The notes under the pieces: generated by a model
Database searches by the model: none
The model's input: only the letters and a program-made list of their open reading frames with translations
Told to the model about the DNA's origin: nothing
Position numbers and translations under genes: made by a program
Assembly: GCF_030296835.1 (NCBI RefSeq)
Contig: NZ_AP027922.1
Span: 3,410,001-3,474,000, forward strand
Origin: Pseudoalteromonas sp. MM1
GTDB lineage: Bacteria > Pseudomonadota > Gammaproteobacteria > Enterobacterales > Alteromonadaceae
Reading direction: 5' to 3'
DNA: 64,000 nucleotides
Part shown: positions 54,312 through 63,906 of the stretch, one piece after another
How positions within the stretch are numbered: the first letter of the stretch is position 1
Layout: every line of letters starts with the position of its first letter

Positions 54312-55131
54312 TGTGTTGCTTTTGATACATGGTTTTCCCTAAATTTTTAAACTCAGAATGCTCTTTTCCCATACTCTCTGAGTGCCCTAAAAACAAATAC
54401 CCATCACGATTAAGTGCATTTGCATAACGTTCAAACAAGGTGTCTTTTGTTTCTTTATCAAAATAAATAACCACGTTACGACATAAAATTAAGTCAAACT
54501 GCCCTTTCATAGGCCATTCTTGTAAAAGGTTAAGGCGTTTAAAAAAAATATGCTTATTTAGCTGTGGTTTCACCTTATATGTTTGCCCATCTTTGCTTTT
54601 TAAAAACCACTTTTTAAGTACATTGTTCTCTAATCCATTTACATTAGCCGCGGTATAAATACCCGCTTGTGCTTTGGCTAATACATTAGAATCTAAATCG
54701 GTTGCTAAAATTTTTACATCCCAAGAACTTGGGAATAAATCGGCAAGGGTTATTGCTAAGCTGTATGGCTCTTCACCGGTAGAGCAACCCGCTGACCATA
54801 CGCGTACTCGTTTTGTGACTTTGTTACTGCTAAGTAACTGCGGCACTATGGTGTTTTTTAAAAACTCAAAGTGGTGGGGCTCTCTAAAAAAAGACGTTAA
54901 GTTAGTGGTAATAGCATTAATAAATGCGTCAAACTCAGCCTCTTTATTATTGTGTAAGTATTCTAAGTATTGTGAAAAGTTTTTAAGTTTATGCTCCCTT
55001 ACCCTTCTTGCTAAACGGGAATACACCATTTCGCGCTTATGATCGCCAAGCACAATTCCGCATGCGTTATAAACTAAAGTGGCAATGTCTTTAAAATCTT
55101 TATCGGTACATAAAAATTCTTTCATTGTCAT
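54295..55131 (-). CDS. cheR: Chemotaxis protein methyltransferase CheR
   Basis: A 278-residue S-adenosylmethionine-dependent enzyme that methylates receptor glutamates. SAM site: VWSAGCSTGEEPYSLAI (about 109-125), with ATDLDSNVL and FDLILCRNVVIYFD. The beta-subdomain that binds C-terminal pentapeptides lies after residue 170, and the receptor encoded upstream ends with a matching WEEF. AGGG lies before the start. Confidence 0.96.
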   Translation of the reverse strand: MTMKEFLCTDKDFKDIATLVYNACGIVLGDHKREMVYSRLARRVREHKLKNFSQYLEYLHNNKEAEFDAFINAITTNLTSFFREPHHFEFLKNTIVPQLLSSNKVTKRVRVWSAGCSTGEEPYSLAITLADLFPSSWDVKILATDLDSNVLAKAQAGIYTAANVNGLENNVLKKWFLKSKDGQTYKVKPQLNKHIFFKRLNLLQEWPMKGQFDLILCRNVVIYFDKETKDTLFERYANALNRDGYLFLGHSESMGKEHSEFKNLGKTMYQKQHNARTV

Positions 55132-55185
55132 ACCATCCCTTGTAAAGCAGGCTTGCTAGGGTATTAAATAGCAAGCCAGTAATGA

Positions 55186-57897
55186 CTAAAACTCTTCCCA
55201 TTCATCTGCTGAGTCTATAAAGTTTTCGCCTTTGGGTTGGGGATTTTTTAAATAGCCACTAGGTTGGCGCGCAGGGGGCGCTGAGCGTTCAAAGTGCGTA
55301 TTTGGCAATGTATTCATGCCTTGCTGACCAAATGAGAAAAAGTGCAATAGCTGGCGCATCTCGTTTGCTTGCTCAGCCATTGACTCGCCCGCAGCAGAGG
55401 CTTCTTCTACAAGTGCCGCATTTTGCTGGGTCATCTCATCCATTTGGGCAACCGCTTTATTGACTTGCTCAATGCCTGCGCTTTGCTCTTCAGAGGCCTC
55501 GGTAATATCTGCAATCATTTGAGTAACACGTTGCACACTTGAAACTATTTCTCTGAGCGTTTCACCCGACTCATTTACAAGCACAGAGCCATCGGTAACT
55601 TTTGCCACACTGTCTCTAATAAGCTCTTTAATTTCTTTAGCAGCACCGGCTGAGCGCTGAGCTAGGTTGCGCACCTCACCAGCAACAACGGCAAAGCCAC
55701 GGCCCTGCTCTCCTGCTCTGGCTGCTTCAACGGCGGCGTTGAGTGCCAATAAATTAGTTTGAAAAGCAATTTCATCAATAACACCAATAATGTCTGCAAT
55801 TTTTTTACTCGACTCGTTAATGGCCGACATACTCGTTACTGCTCTATTTACAACTTCGCCACCCTGAATTGCTTTGTCGCAGGTTTCTTCGGCTAAATCG
55901 TTAGCAACTTTTGCATTATCCGCATTTTGCCTTACGGTACTGGTCATTTCTTCCATGCTAGAAGCTGTTTCTTCAAGTGATGAAGCTTGCTCTTCGGTAC
56001 GTTGACTTAAATCAGCATTACCTTGCGAAATTTCCTCTGCACCACTGGCAACAAGTGTGGCTGATGAGTTTATGCGATTTATAACATCGGTTAGCTTATC
56101 TGCAGTGGTATTAGCATCTTGCTTAAGCTTATCAAACGAGCCTTGATACTCTTTTTCTATGCGCTTTGATAGGTCGCCATTGGCCATTGCATCAAGCATT
56201 TGCGCGGTATCACTAACGGCATCATCAACAATTTCAACTAAGCTATTTAAGCCTTGTGCTAAACGTAAGAAAAAGCCTTCTTTTCCTTTTTCATCTACTC
56301 GGGTTTCTAAATCGCCATTGCCCGCATCGCTAACTAATTGGGCAATTTCTTTTTCTATTGCTACTTCAGCCGTTCTATCTTCCCACTCAACAACAGTTCC
56401 TATACGTTCTTGTTCTGGTGTAAAAATAGGGTTTGCAACTAAACCAAAAGTGCGCCCACCTACTTTTATTTCGGCTCGGTAAGTTGTTGTAAGCTTAGCT
56501 AATAAGTTTTGTTGATGAGCCGGGTTTTTGTGGAATATATCAATGTTTTGCTGCATTAAGTTGGTGCTATCAAAGTTTGGCAGCTCCCTTTTCAAATCAT
56601 CTTCAGCAAGACTCATCATCGATTTAACCGCGTTGTTCATGTATACAATTACATTTGAAGCATCGGCTATCATGGTGTTTGTTGCTACGGTATCAAGCGC
56701 TTGTTTTACTCGTAAGTTTTCTTGTGCTTCTGCACGTTCTTGCTCTGCTTTTGCTACGCTATCAGTGATATCTTCCCACTCAACAATGGTGCCTAAATGC
56801 TTACCTTCATGGTTTATCCACGGTGTAGCAATTAAGCTAAAAATAAGCCCTGCTAAACGTAACTCTGTTTTATAAGGCTGTTTTAAGTTTTTTAATAGTT
56901 CGCGTTGATGGGCTGGGTGCTTATGAAAATCGTCTACACATGTGCCAATTAAATTATCGACAGAAAAACTAGGTAGCACACTTTGCAAGGCCGTTTCACG
57001 TGCTTTGAGCATTAACTTAACCTGCTCATTCACAAATATAATATTGAGGTCTTTATCGGCAATCATTACATTGGCTTGGCAAACGGTTAACGCACTTGCT
57101 AAGTCCGCAGCCTTTTTAGACTCGCGCTCGAGCTGCTTTTGCGCGGTGATATCACTGGCGTATTTTATCACTTTATAAGGCTTACCGTTTAAATCAAATA
57201 TCGGGTTGTAAGAGGCTTGAATCCATATTTCTTGCCCTTGTTTACCTATTCGCATGTACTCGCCGGAGTCGTACTCTCCTCGTCCTAACTTGTCCCAAAA
57301 CTGTTTGTATTCGTTTGTTTTAGCGTATTCTGGGTTCACAAATAATTTATGATGCTGGCCTTTTATTTCGCTAAGTTGATAGCCTAAACCATTTAAAAAA
57401 TTGTCATTGGCAGTAATAATTGTGCCATCAAGATTAAACTCAATCACCGCCTGAGATTTACTAATTGCCTCAAGTTGGCCTTGTGCTTCAGCGGCCTGCT
57501 TTTTTTGTTCGGTAATGTCGGTAGCAAATTTAATTACTTTTAGCACTTGCCCTTGGCTATCAATAATGGGGTTGTAGGTAGCTTGGATCCATACCTCTCG
57601 CCCTCCATTAGCAAGGCGTTTAAACTCATTAGAAATAAACTCTCCACCGCGCAAGCGTTGCCAAAAATTTTTATACTCGCTGCTTTGTGCTTCATCTGGT
57701 TCAACAAACATAGAGTGGTGCTGCCCTTGCACTTCCTCTAAACGGTATCCCATTGCATTTAAAAAGTTTGAATTAGCCGTAATTATTCTGCCGCTGGGTT
57801 CAAACTCAATAACCGCTAATGATTTATTTAATGCATTAACAATTAAGTCATTGCTTGATTCTGACTGCTTCGGATTACTAAACCATCCCATGCCCAT
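55186..57897 (-). CDS. Soluble chemoreceptor with four PAS domains (Aer2/McpB-like)
   Basis: About 903 residues with no membrane segment. PAS 1 and 2 (about 18-135 and 140-257) are alike (IEFxxxGxIITANxNFLNxxGY) and PAS 3 and 4 (about 265-380 and 395-510) form another pair (DxFHKxPAHQ). HAMP-like helices (about 515-620) lead to the signalling domain (about 625-860), with hairpin [37 protein letters not shown]. The end is EWEEF, a CheR/CheB-binding pentapeptide like GWEEF of P. aeruginosa Aer2. Start 57897: AAGG five bases upstream; 57891 is also possible. It lies between cheW and cheR. The ligand is unknown; oxygen, NO or redox are possible for PAS domains. Confidence 0.94.
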   Translation of the reverse strand: MGMGWFSNPKQSESSNDLIVNALNKSLAVIEFEPSGRIITANSNFLNAMGYRLEEVQGQHHSMFVEPDEAQSSEYKNFWQRLRGGEFISNEFKRLANGGREVWIQATYNPIIDSQGQVLKVIKFATDITEQKKQAAEAQGQLEAISKSQAVIEFNLDGTIITANDNFLNGLGYQLSEIKGQHHKLFVNPEYAKTNEYKQFWDKLGRGEYDSGEYMRIGKQGQEIWIQASYNPIFDLNGKPYKVIKYASDITAQKQLERESKKAADLASALTVCQANVMIADKDLNIIFVNEQVKLMLKARETALQSVLPSFSVDNLIGTCVDDFHKHPAHQRELLKNLKQPYKTELRLAGLIFSLIATPWINHEGKHLGTIVEWEDITDSVAKAEQERAEAQENLRVKQALDTVATNTMIADASNVIVYMNNAVKSMMSLAEDDLKRELPNFDSTNLMQQNIDIFHKNPAHQQNLLAKLTTTYRAEIKVGGRTFGLVANPIFTPEQERIGTVVEWEDRTAEVAIEKEIAQLVSDAGNGDLETRVDEKGKEGFFLRLAQGLNSLVEIVDDAVSDTAQMLDAMANGDLSKRIEKEYQGSFDKLKQDANTTADKLTDVINRINSSATLVASGAEEISQGNADLSQRTEEQASSLEETASSMEEMTSTVRQNADNAKVANDLAEETCDKAIQGGEVVNRAVTSMSAINESSKKIADIIGVIDEIAFQTNLLALNAAVEAARAGEQGRGFAVVAGEVRNLAQRSAGAAKEIKELIRDSVAKVTDGSVLVNESGETLREIVSSVQRVTQMIADITEASEEQSAGIEQVNKAVAQMDEMTQQNAALVEEASAAGESMAEQANEMRQLLHFFSFGQQGMNTLPNTHFERSAPPARQPSGYLKNPQPKGENFIDSADEWEEF

Positions 57898-57939
57898 CAC
57901 CACCTTTATGTTTGTTTTTGTTGCTACATAGCGCTGTGG

Positions 57940-58425
57940 CTATATATCCATTGTTCTTTGTAAATCAACTAACGAGACCATTTTTTCGCCCACGTTTACC
58001 AACCCTGCGACATATTCACAATTACTCGAATCAGACAGGCTAGGGACGGGCTTGGCGTTTTGCTCTGCAATGCTGTAAACATCTGACACCGCATCTACTG
58101 CGATACCCATTATTTTTGAATCGTTTTCAAAAATAACTTTTACAACAATAACAACCGTTAATGGCCCATATTCAGTGCTTGGCAAGCCAAAACGTAAGCG
58201 CAAATCTATTATTGGCACTATGGTGCCGCGAAGGTTTATTACTCCTTTAACAAAATCCGGCGCGTTGGGCAGTACGGTAATTTCTTCCCAACTTCTGATC
58301 TCTTGCACGGTTAATATATCTACGCCGTATTCTTCGCCTGCCATAATAAAAGTTAAAAACTGCTTAACGCCTTGCTGTTGACCTAAATCAATTTTGTTAT
58401 TTAGCTCGCTTTGTTCACTAATCAT
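57940..58425 (-). CDS. cheW: Chemotaxis coupling protein CheW
   Basis: A 161-residue adaptor linking receptors and CheA. EYGVDILTVQEI (about 33-44), PNAPDFVKGVINLRGTIVPIIDLRLRFG and IMGIAVDAVSDVY are the family blocks. It overlaps the end of cheA by four bases and precedes the receptor. Confidence 0.95.
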   Translation of the reverse strand: MISEQSELNNKIDLGQQQGVKQFLTFIMAGEEYGVDILTVQEIRSWEEITVLPNAPDFVKGVINLRGTIVPIIDLRLRFGLPSTEYGPLTVVIVVKVIFENDSKIMGIAVDAVSDVYSIAEQNAKPVPSLSDSSNCEYVAGLVNVGEKMVSLVDLQRTMDI

Positions 58426-60509
58426 GAAGCCTCCAGAGGTGTTTTAGAATCTATGATTAGCTCTTGGCTACCTGGTTTTTTAAGCCCTGATAATTTTATT
58501 AAGCCGCTAATATCAACAATTAACGATACACGCCCGTCGCCTAAAATAGTTGCTCCAGACACCCCGTCTACCTTTTGATAGTTCGCCTCTAAACTTTTTA
58601 TTACTACCTGCTGCTGCGAAAGTAAGTCATCAACCAGCAAACCCACTTTTTGGTTGTCGGTTTCAACAACCACCAGCAAAGTTTTGTCTAATGACTCTAT
58701 GGCGTTTTGATGATTAAAAATTTGATATAGGCGTAAAATAGGGATGTATTCGTCACGCAGCCTTAGTACATCTAAATCTTTACCCACTCGGCTTACTTTA
58801 GTGATATCAATCTGTAGTGATTCAACAATAGAAATAAGTGGAATAATATAAGTATGCTGGGCAACTTTAACTAATTGACCATCTAAAATGGCAAGCGTAA
58901 GGGGCAGCCTAATTGTAAAGGTAGAGCCAACGCCAGGCGCTGATGAAACCTCAACTGAACCATTTAAAGATTGAATATTGCGCTTAACAACATCCATTCC
59001 TACACCACGCCCAGACAAGTCGCTAACCGCATCGGCGGTAGAAAAGCCAGGCATAAAAATAAGCTCGTTAATTTCATCATCTGTTAAATTACAATCAGCG
59101 GTGATCAGCTCATTCGTAATGGCTTTTTCTTTAATTTTTTGCGTATTTAAGCCTTGTCCATCGTCCATTATTTCTATCACAATATTGCCGCCTTGATGGA
59201 AGGCATTTAAGGTCACCGTGCCCACAGGATCTTTACCAGCGGCAACCCGCTGTTCAATTGTTTCAAGGCCATGGTCGAGGGAATTTCTGACTAGGTGAAC
59301 CATAGGGTCAGATATTTTTTCCATTACCGTTTTATCTAGCTCGGTTTGCTCGCCTAATAATTTCAACTCCACCTGTTTATTTAGTTTTTGCGCTATATCG
59401 CGTACTAAACGCGGAAACCGGCTAAATACAAAGTTAATCGGTAACATACGAATACGCATCACATTTTCTTGCAGATCTCGAGTATTATGCGCCAGTTGTG
59501 CCAGGCCTTCTTGTAATGACGTAATGGTTGATTCGCTAATTTCTTGCTCGCTCAACTGATTTAACATGGCTTGTGTTATCACCAGCTCACCGACCATATT
59601 TATTAACGAGTCTACTTTGTCTATTCCTACTCTTATTGAGGTAGACTCTGGTGCTGATGTTGGCTTTTTATCGGCTGTGGGTTTGCTTTTAGGTTTATCG
59701 GGTGCTTTTTTAGCATTGCTAATAGGCGGTGTTTGGGCTGTGCTATCGCTGCTCTTTTCATCAGCGTTTGCGGTATGAGAAGTGTCTTCATCAAATAACC
59801 CGCCACAGAGCTCTATTTTTATATCAGCATCATCTTCTACCCATTCAAACACCTCTTTAATGGCTGCTTTTTTTTCGCTGGTATTTAAAAAAAAGCGCCA
59901 GTGTAAGTAGCACTCGTCACTGCTTAAATCTTTGATATCTGGGATATCGTCTAAAAATGCCTGTGTTTCAAGCTCGCCGAGTTCAGCTAATTCGCTGATC
60001 ATAAATAAAGGCTCGTTACCTGTTTTAAAAAGGTGATGATGCGGCTTGAAATCGATTTGAAAGGTATTTACCTCAGCAGCAGCTGTTACTTCGTTTGCCT
60101 CGCTTGGGGCTGAATCGGCTTGCATTTCGAGTACAATTTCAAATTGTTTTTTTAAAGTCGTAGCTTGTGATAAATCAGGCTCTTGCTCTGCTTGCAGCTC
60201 ACCGAGTAAACCTCGCAAACAATCAACAGCTTTAAGTAATAAATTAACGTGCTCGGTGGTTAGCTCGCGCTCGCCTTGGCGTATTTGATCGAGTAGGGTT
60301 TCTAGCACATGGGTAAACTCAGCAACTGAGTTAAAGCCAAAGGTGCCACTGCCCCCTTTAATTGAGTGCGCAGCTCTAAAAATAGTATTTATTGTTTCTA
60401 AGTCTTCTTCGCCGGGCTCTAAATTTAATAGCTCGGCCTCCATTGTATCTAGGCCTTCAAAACTTTCTTCAAAGAACACTTCAAAAAATTGACTTAAATC
60501 TATACTCAC
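58422..60509 (-). CDS. cheA: Chemotaxis histidine kinase CheA
   Basis: A 695-residue kinase. P1 has the phospho-His in FRAAHSIKGGSGTFGF (about 45-60). A middle domain (about 150-240) resembles the regulator-binding P2 and is followed by a Lys/Pro/Ser-rich linker (about 250-290). Dimer helices and the ATP domain (about 290-545) show RNSLDHGLE, DDGQGL and SDLSGRGVGMDVV; the CheW-like P5 ends the chain. It would phosphorylate the CheY and CheB encoded beside it. Confidence 0.96.
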   Translation of the reverse strand: MSIDLSQFFEVFFEESFEGLDTMEAELLNLEPGEEDLETINTIFRAAHSIKGGSGTFGFNSVAEFTHVLETLLDQIRQGERELTTEHVNLLLKAVDCLRGLLGELQAEQEPDLSQATTLKKQFEIVLEMQADSAPSEANEVTAAAEVNTFQIDFKPHHHLFKTGNEPLFMISELAELGELETQAFLDDIPDIKDLSSDECYLHWRFFLNTSEKKAAIKEVFEWVEDDADIKIELCGGLFDEDTSHTANADEKSSDSTAQTPPISNAKKAPDKPKSKPTADKKPTSAPESTSIRVGIDKVDSLINMVGELVITQAMLNQLSEQEISESTITSLQEGLAQLAHNTRDLQENVMRIRMLPINFVFSRFPRLVRDIAQKLNKQVELKLLGEQTELDKTVMEKISDPMVHLVRNSLDHGLETIEQRVAAGKDPVGTVTLNAFHQGGNIVIEIMDDGQGLNTQKIKEKAITNELITADCNLTDDEINELIFMPGFSTADAVSDLSGRGVGMDVVKRNIQSLNGSVEVSSAPGVGSTFTIRLPLTLAILDGQLVKVAQHTYIIPLISIVESLQIDITKVSRVGKDLDVLRLRDEYIPILRLYQIFNHQNAIESLDKTLLVVVETDNQKVGLLVDDLLSQQQVVIKSLEANYQKVDGVSGATILGDGRVSLIVDISGLIKLSGLKKPGSQELIIDSKTPLEAS

Positions 60510-60523
60510 GCCGCACTCCTCAG

Positions 60524-60886
60524 TTAACGAATGACTTTTTTAAGTACCGCTAGTAACTGATCCGGGTTGAAAGGTTTTACAATCCAGCCTGTTGCGCCAG
60601 CTGCTTTACCTTCTACTTTTTTATCTAATCCTGACTCTGTGGTTAGCATAAGTAGCGGCGTAAACTTGTAATCAGGAAGGCCTCTGAGCTCTCTGATAAG
60701 CGTAATGCCATCCATAATGGGCATATTTACATCTGAAATTACCGCATCAAAACTTTGCTGCTTAGCAATCGCGAGGGCTTCGCTGCCATCTTTTGCTTCG
60801 GTAACATCAAAACCTGCGGTTTTAAGCGTAAAGCTCACCATTTGACGCATTGACGCAGAATCATCAACCGCTAAAATTTTCTTCAT
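60524..60886 (-). CDS. cheY: CheY-like response regulator
   Basis: A 120-residue single receiver domain: acidic DDSASMRQ (7-14), phospho-Asp in AVISDVNMPIMDG, Thr in LMLTTES and Lys in IVKPF. Its place directly before cheA matches the first cheY of the che2 (F7) cluster. Whether it drives flagella or another output is not shown. Confidence 0.93.
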   Translation of the reverse strand: MKKILAVDDSASMRQMVSFTLKTAGFDVTEAKDGSEALAIAKQQSFDAVISDVNMPIMDGITLIRELRGLPDYKFTPLLMLTTESGLDKKVEGKAAGATGWIVKPFNPDQLLAVLKKVIR

Positions 60887-60894
60887 ATAAACCT

Positions 60895-61167
60895 CTAACC
60901 TTTACTTTCAAGTGTTAAATATTGACTTAAGCCAAGTTGATTAATGGCGTTTTGAAGTGCATCACTGCTGCCTACCCATACAATTTTATGGTGTATGGTA
61001 AGTAGGTGTTTTTGTAAGGCACACAAAAGTTGAATTGACGCGGTATCGGCTGAAACAACCTCACTGACATCTAAACAAATATCGTTATTGCTATTGAGTT
61101 CTTGTAATAAATCTTGGTGAAGAGTCTCTACTTGCATAATCGCAAGTTCGCTTGGAAGTTTTAGCAT
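60895..61167 (-). CDS. STAS domain protein (anti-sigma-factor-antagonist-like)
   Basis: A 90-residue single STAS domain with the central block CLDVSEVVSADTASIQLLCAL (about 31-51). The Ser/Asp after the strand marks the SpoIIAA-type phosphorylation position. It is the first gene of the chemosensory operon, nine bases before cheY. STAS genes occur in the same place in some F7 clusters; its partner kinase is not in the window. Confidence 0.87.
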   Translation of the reverse strand: MLKLPSELAIMQVETLHQDLLQELNSNNDICLDVSEVVSADTASIQLLCALQKHLLTIHHKIVWVGSSDALQNAINQLGLSQYLTLESKG

Positions 61168-61286
61168 TTTTTCAGGACTTTCCCTGTCAATTCAATTCAT
61201 AACAAAAGCTTAGCCTTAGTTATTAAAATTGCCATAAAAGGCTCAAAAAAATTAATAAAACTTTTAAAAGTGGCGCTAAAAAGCAA

Positions 61287-61308
61287 AAAAGGAGCCTAAG
61301 CTCCTTTT
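61287..61308 (-). terminator. Terminator of ctaA-cyoE-sco1
   Basis: AAAAGGAGC and GCTCCTTTT (9 bp, loop TTAG on the minus strand) followed by TT. The chemosensory promoter must lie between here and 61168; I saw no clear sigma70 or sigma28 site there. Confidence 0.8.
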
Positions 61309-61330
61309 AAAATGCGTGAAAAGTTTAAAA

Positions 61331-61948
61331 CTAGTTTTTATAGTAATCTGCTATTTGTTTAAATTCGCTAATGAGTTGAGCGGTATTAATAAGGGGCACA
61401 TTTCCTTGTTGGAACTCAGGCTTAAATATGGCTCTTACAGCTCCATTTGCATCAACTAAAGCCACCGAAGCACTATGATCGACCGCGTAGTCTGATTCTT
61501 TTGAGTCACTAATAGCATAAATTAGGCCAAGCTCTCTAACCACTGGGAATAGGTTTTTGTGCTCACCCGAAACAGCTAAAAAGTCAGGGTTAAAATAATC
61601 AATGTACGCTTTGCGCTTTACAGGCGTATCGCGTTGAGGGTCTACCGACATAAACCAAATTTGCAATGGGTATTCGTTATGTAACTTTTTATACACGCTG
61701 TTTAGTTTAGCAAGCGTTAAGGGGCAAATATCTGGACAACTAGTATAGCCTAAAAACACTAAGTTCCACTGCCCCAAAAATTGCGCTTTGGTAACTAACT
61801 TACTGTTTTGGTCGTTAAGTGTAAAATCAGAAAGAGGCTTTGCTTGCTCATATACTAAGGCTTGCACATCGGGTGCACTATTTTGCTCTGAGCAAGCGAC
61901 AAGTAAAAACGAAAAAATTACAACTAAGCTAATCCGTAACTGCTTCAT
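61331..61948 (-). CDS. SCO1/SenC family copper chaperone for cytochrome oxidase
   Basis: About 205 residues. A lipoprotein signal (VVIFSFLLVACSEQ, lipobox LVAC) is followed by a thioredoxin-like fold with copper ligands in TSCPDICPLT and His in VDHSASV. It inserts copper into cytochrome c oxidase subunit II. The start 61948 overlaps the cyoE stop as ATGA. It is the last gene of the heme A group. Confidence 0.93.
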   Translation of the reverse strand: MKQLRISLVVIFSFLLVACSEQNSAPDVQALVYEQAKPLSDFTLNDQNSKLVTKAQFLGQWNLVFLGYTSCPDICPLTLAKLNSVYKKLHNEYPLQIWFMSVDPQRDTPVKRKAYIDYFNPDFLAVSGEHKNLFPVVRELGLIYAISDSKESDYAVDHSASVALVDANGAVRAIFKPEFQQGNVPLINTAQLISEFKQIADYYKN

Positions 61949-62874
61949 AAAAGGAGCCATTTATCTATAAATAAGATCACGAAGAGTACCATTAAATGCA
62001 CAATTGAAAAGCGAAATAAGTCCATTGCGGTATCATTATTTGGGGCTAATTTAAGCTTAACCGCTTTATACAAAAAGAGTGCATTGAGCACACATGCGCC
62101 TACTAAATAAATACCGCCCGACATACCAATTAAATAAGGTAATACGCATACAAGCGCCAGTAATATGGTGTAAGCCACAACGCAGGTTTTACAAAAGTCG
62201 ATACCGTGAGTCACTGGCAACATAGGAATTTTAGCGCGTTCGTAATCGCTTTTGCGTGCTATTGCCAGCGCCCAAAAATGCGGTGGGGTCCATGTAAATA
62301 TAATCATTACAAGTAACCATGGCGCGGCTGCCATTTGATTGGTTTCAGAAACCCAACCCAATAAGGGCGGCATTGCCCCAGCTAAGCCACCAATTACAAT
62401 GTTTTGCGGTGTAGCACGCTTTAAAAAAGAGGTATAAATAAAAGCATACCCAACTAATGCAAACAACGTAAGCACGGCTGTTAGGGTGTTTGCCCAAAGC
62501 ATTAGCATTATAAAACCAGCAACCCCTATCACACCTGCAAAGCTTAACGCATGGGTTTTACTAAGCCGGCCTTTGGCTACAGGGCGGTGGCGTGTACGCG
62601 CCATTTTTGTATCTATTTCACTATCAACAACATGGTTTATTACCGCCGCAGCGCCAGAGAGCAAGCCAATACCTAGTAAACTAATAAATTGTACTACAAT
62701 GCCTCGCCCTACATCAGGCGCCAGTGCCAAGCCAACCCAAGCAGTAAGTACCAACATAGCCACTACTTTAAACTTGCTAATAGCTAAGTAATCTTGCAAT
62801 AAATTATAAGCACGTTGAATAAAAGGGTGTGCGCTAATAACCTGTAGTTCTTTTTTGTCGAGTGTGAGTGCCAT
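61945..62874 (-). CDS. cyoE: Protoheme IX farnesyltransferase (heme O synthase)
   Basis: A 309-residue inner-membrane enzyme that adds the farnesyl tail to heme B. The prenyl-diphosphate site is in NHVVDSEIDTKMARTRHRP (about 80-98), with the second acidic loop near residue 205 (ARKSDYERAKIPMLP). About nine membrane segments. It lies 12 bases after ctaA and overlaps the SCO gene; it is also called ctaB in such operons. Confidence 0.96.
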   Translation of the reverse strand: MALTLDKKELQVISAHPFIQRAYNLLQDYLAISKFKVVAMLVLTAWVGLALAPDVGRGIVVQFISLLGIGLLSGAAAVINHVVDSEIDTKMARTRHRPVAKGRLSKTHALSFAGVIGVAGFIMLMLWANTLTAVLTLFALVGYAFIYTSFLKRATPQNIVIGGLAGAMPPLLGWVSETNQMAAAPWLLVMIIFTWTPPHFWALAIARKSDYERAKIPMLPVTHGIDFCKTCVVAYTILLALVCVLPYLIGMSGGIYLVGACVLNALFLYKAVKLKLAPNNDTAMDLFRFSIVHLMVLFVILFIDKWLLL

Positions 62875-62886
62875 AATTATTCCCCT

Positions 62887-63876
62887 TTATGTGCGTGCTT
62901 TTAGGTAGTAACACAACCTAACCATAGTCAATAACAAAATAGCTGCCATTAAATTGTGCGCCAGTGCCACTCCAAGCGGAAAATGCCAATGCACCACCGC
63001 AAGTCCCAAACTAATTTGGCAAAGTAGTGCAACGAGCACGCTGACAGTACAGTGTTTTATTTTTGCAGATTGCGCTTGCCTATATATACGCCACATAATT
63101 AGCGCCAACACAATACATGTAACTAGCGCCCAAATTCTGTGTAGTAGATGAATAGACATACGTGCCTGCTGCGATAACACTCCGTACTCATAATTACTGT
63201 GTTCAAGCGGCAGCTGAAACACACTACTGAGTGAAAATGGCTGCGCATAACTACACAGCGGTAAACCATTACAGTGTGGCGCCGCATAATTTGCTGCAAG
63301 CCACCCACCTAAAGCAATTTGAATAACCAACACAGTCAATGCAACTAAGCTCAATGAAAAGTGGCGTTTAGCGCTACTATCTCCGCCCTCTATAGGCTTA
63401 CTGGTTAAACGCAGATATAAAAGAGTGATTAGCGATAAAATACTAAATCCCCCCAACAAATGGCCCATTACAATGAGCGGTTGCAAGTTCATAGTAACGG
63501 TCCACATACCCAGCGCAGCCTGAAACATAACTAACAATAATAAGGCTAGCGGTAATTTAACCGGCGTGTTTGAGTAATGGCGCTTTACAAAAGCCAATAC
63601 AAATAGCGCTAAAATAAGCAACCCCAGCGCGCCTGCAAAGTAACGGTGGATCATTTCTTTCCACGCTTTGGCGGTTTCAAACATCATATCGGGATAACTT
63701 TGGGTAGCCAGTGCGATATCGGCTTCATGCTTTGGTACAGTTAAAAAGCCATAGCAACCGGGCCAATCGGGGCAACCAAGACCTGCGTCACTTAAACGTG
63801 TATAAGCACCTAGCCCTACCACCAACAGCGCAAGTAACCCCGTTGCAAGTACCCAGTTTTTATAATTTTTATACAT
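62887..63876 (-). CDS. ctaA: Heme A synthase CtaA
   Basis: A 329-residue inner-membrane enzyme that oxidises the methyl group of heme O to heme A. Eight hydrophobic segments in two similar halves; conserved His in EMIHRYFAG and MGHLLGG in the first half and SIHLLHRIWA and ALAHNLMAA in the second. GCPDWPGCYGFL carries the disulfide-type Cys pair of the type found in many proteobacterial CtaA. First of the heme A group in the window. Confidence 0.96.
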   Translation of the reverse strand: MYKNYKNWVLATGLLALLVVGLGAYTRLSDAGLGCPDWPGCYGFLTVPKHEADIALATQSYPDMMFETAKAWKEMIHRYFAGALGLLILALFVLAFVKRHYSNTPVKLPLALLLLVMFQAALGMWTVTMNLQPLIVMGHLLGGFSILSLITLLYLRLTSKPIEGGDSSAKRHFSLSLVALTVLVIQIALGGWLAANYAAPHCNGLPLCSYAQPFSLSSVFQLPLEHSNYEYGVLSQQARMSIHLLHRIWALVTCIVLALIMWRIYRQAQSAKIKHCTVSVLVALLCQISLGLAVVHWHFPLGVALAHNLMAAILLLTMVRLCYYLKART

Positions 63877-63906
63877 AGGAATCTCCCATTAACAATGCGC
63901 TATTAA

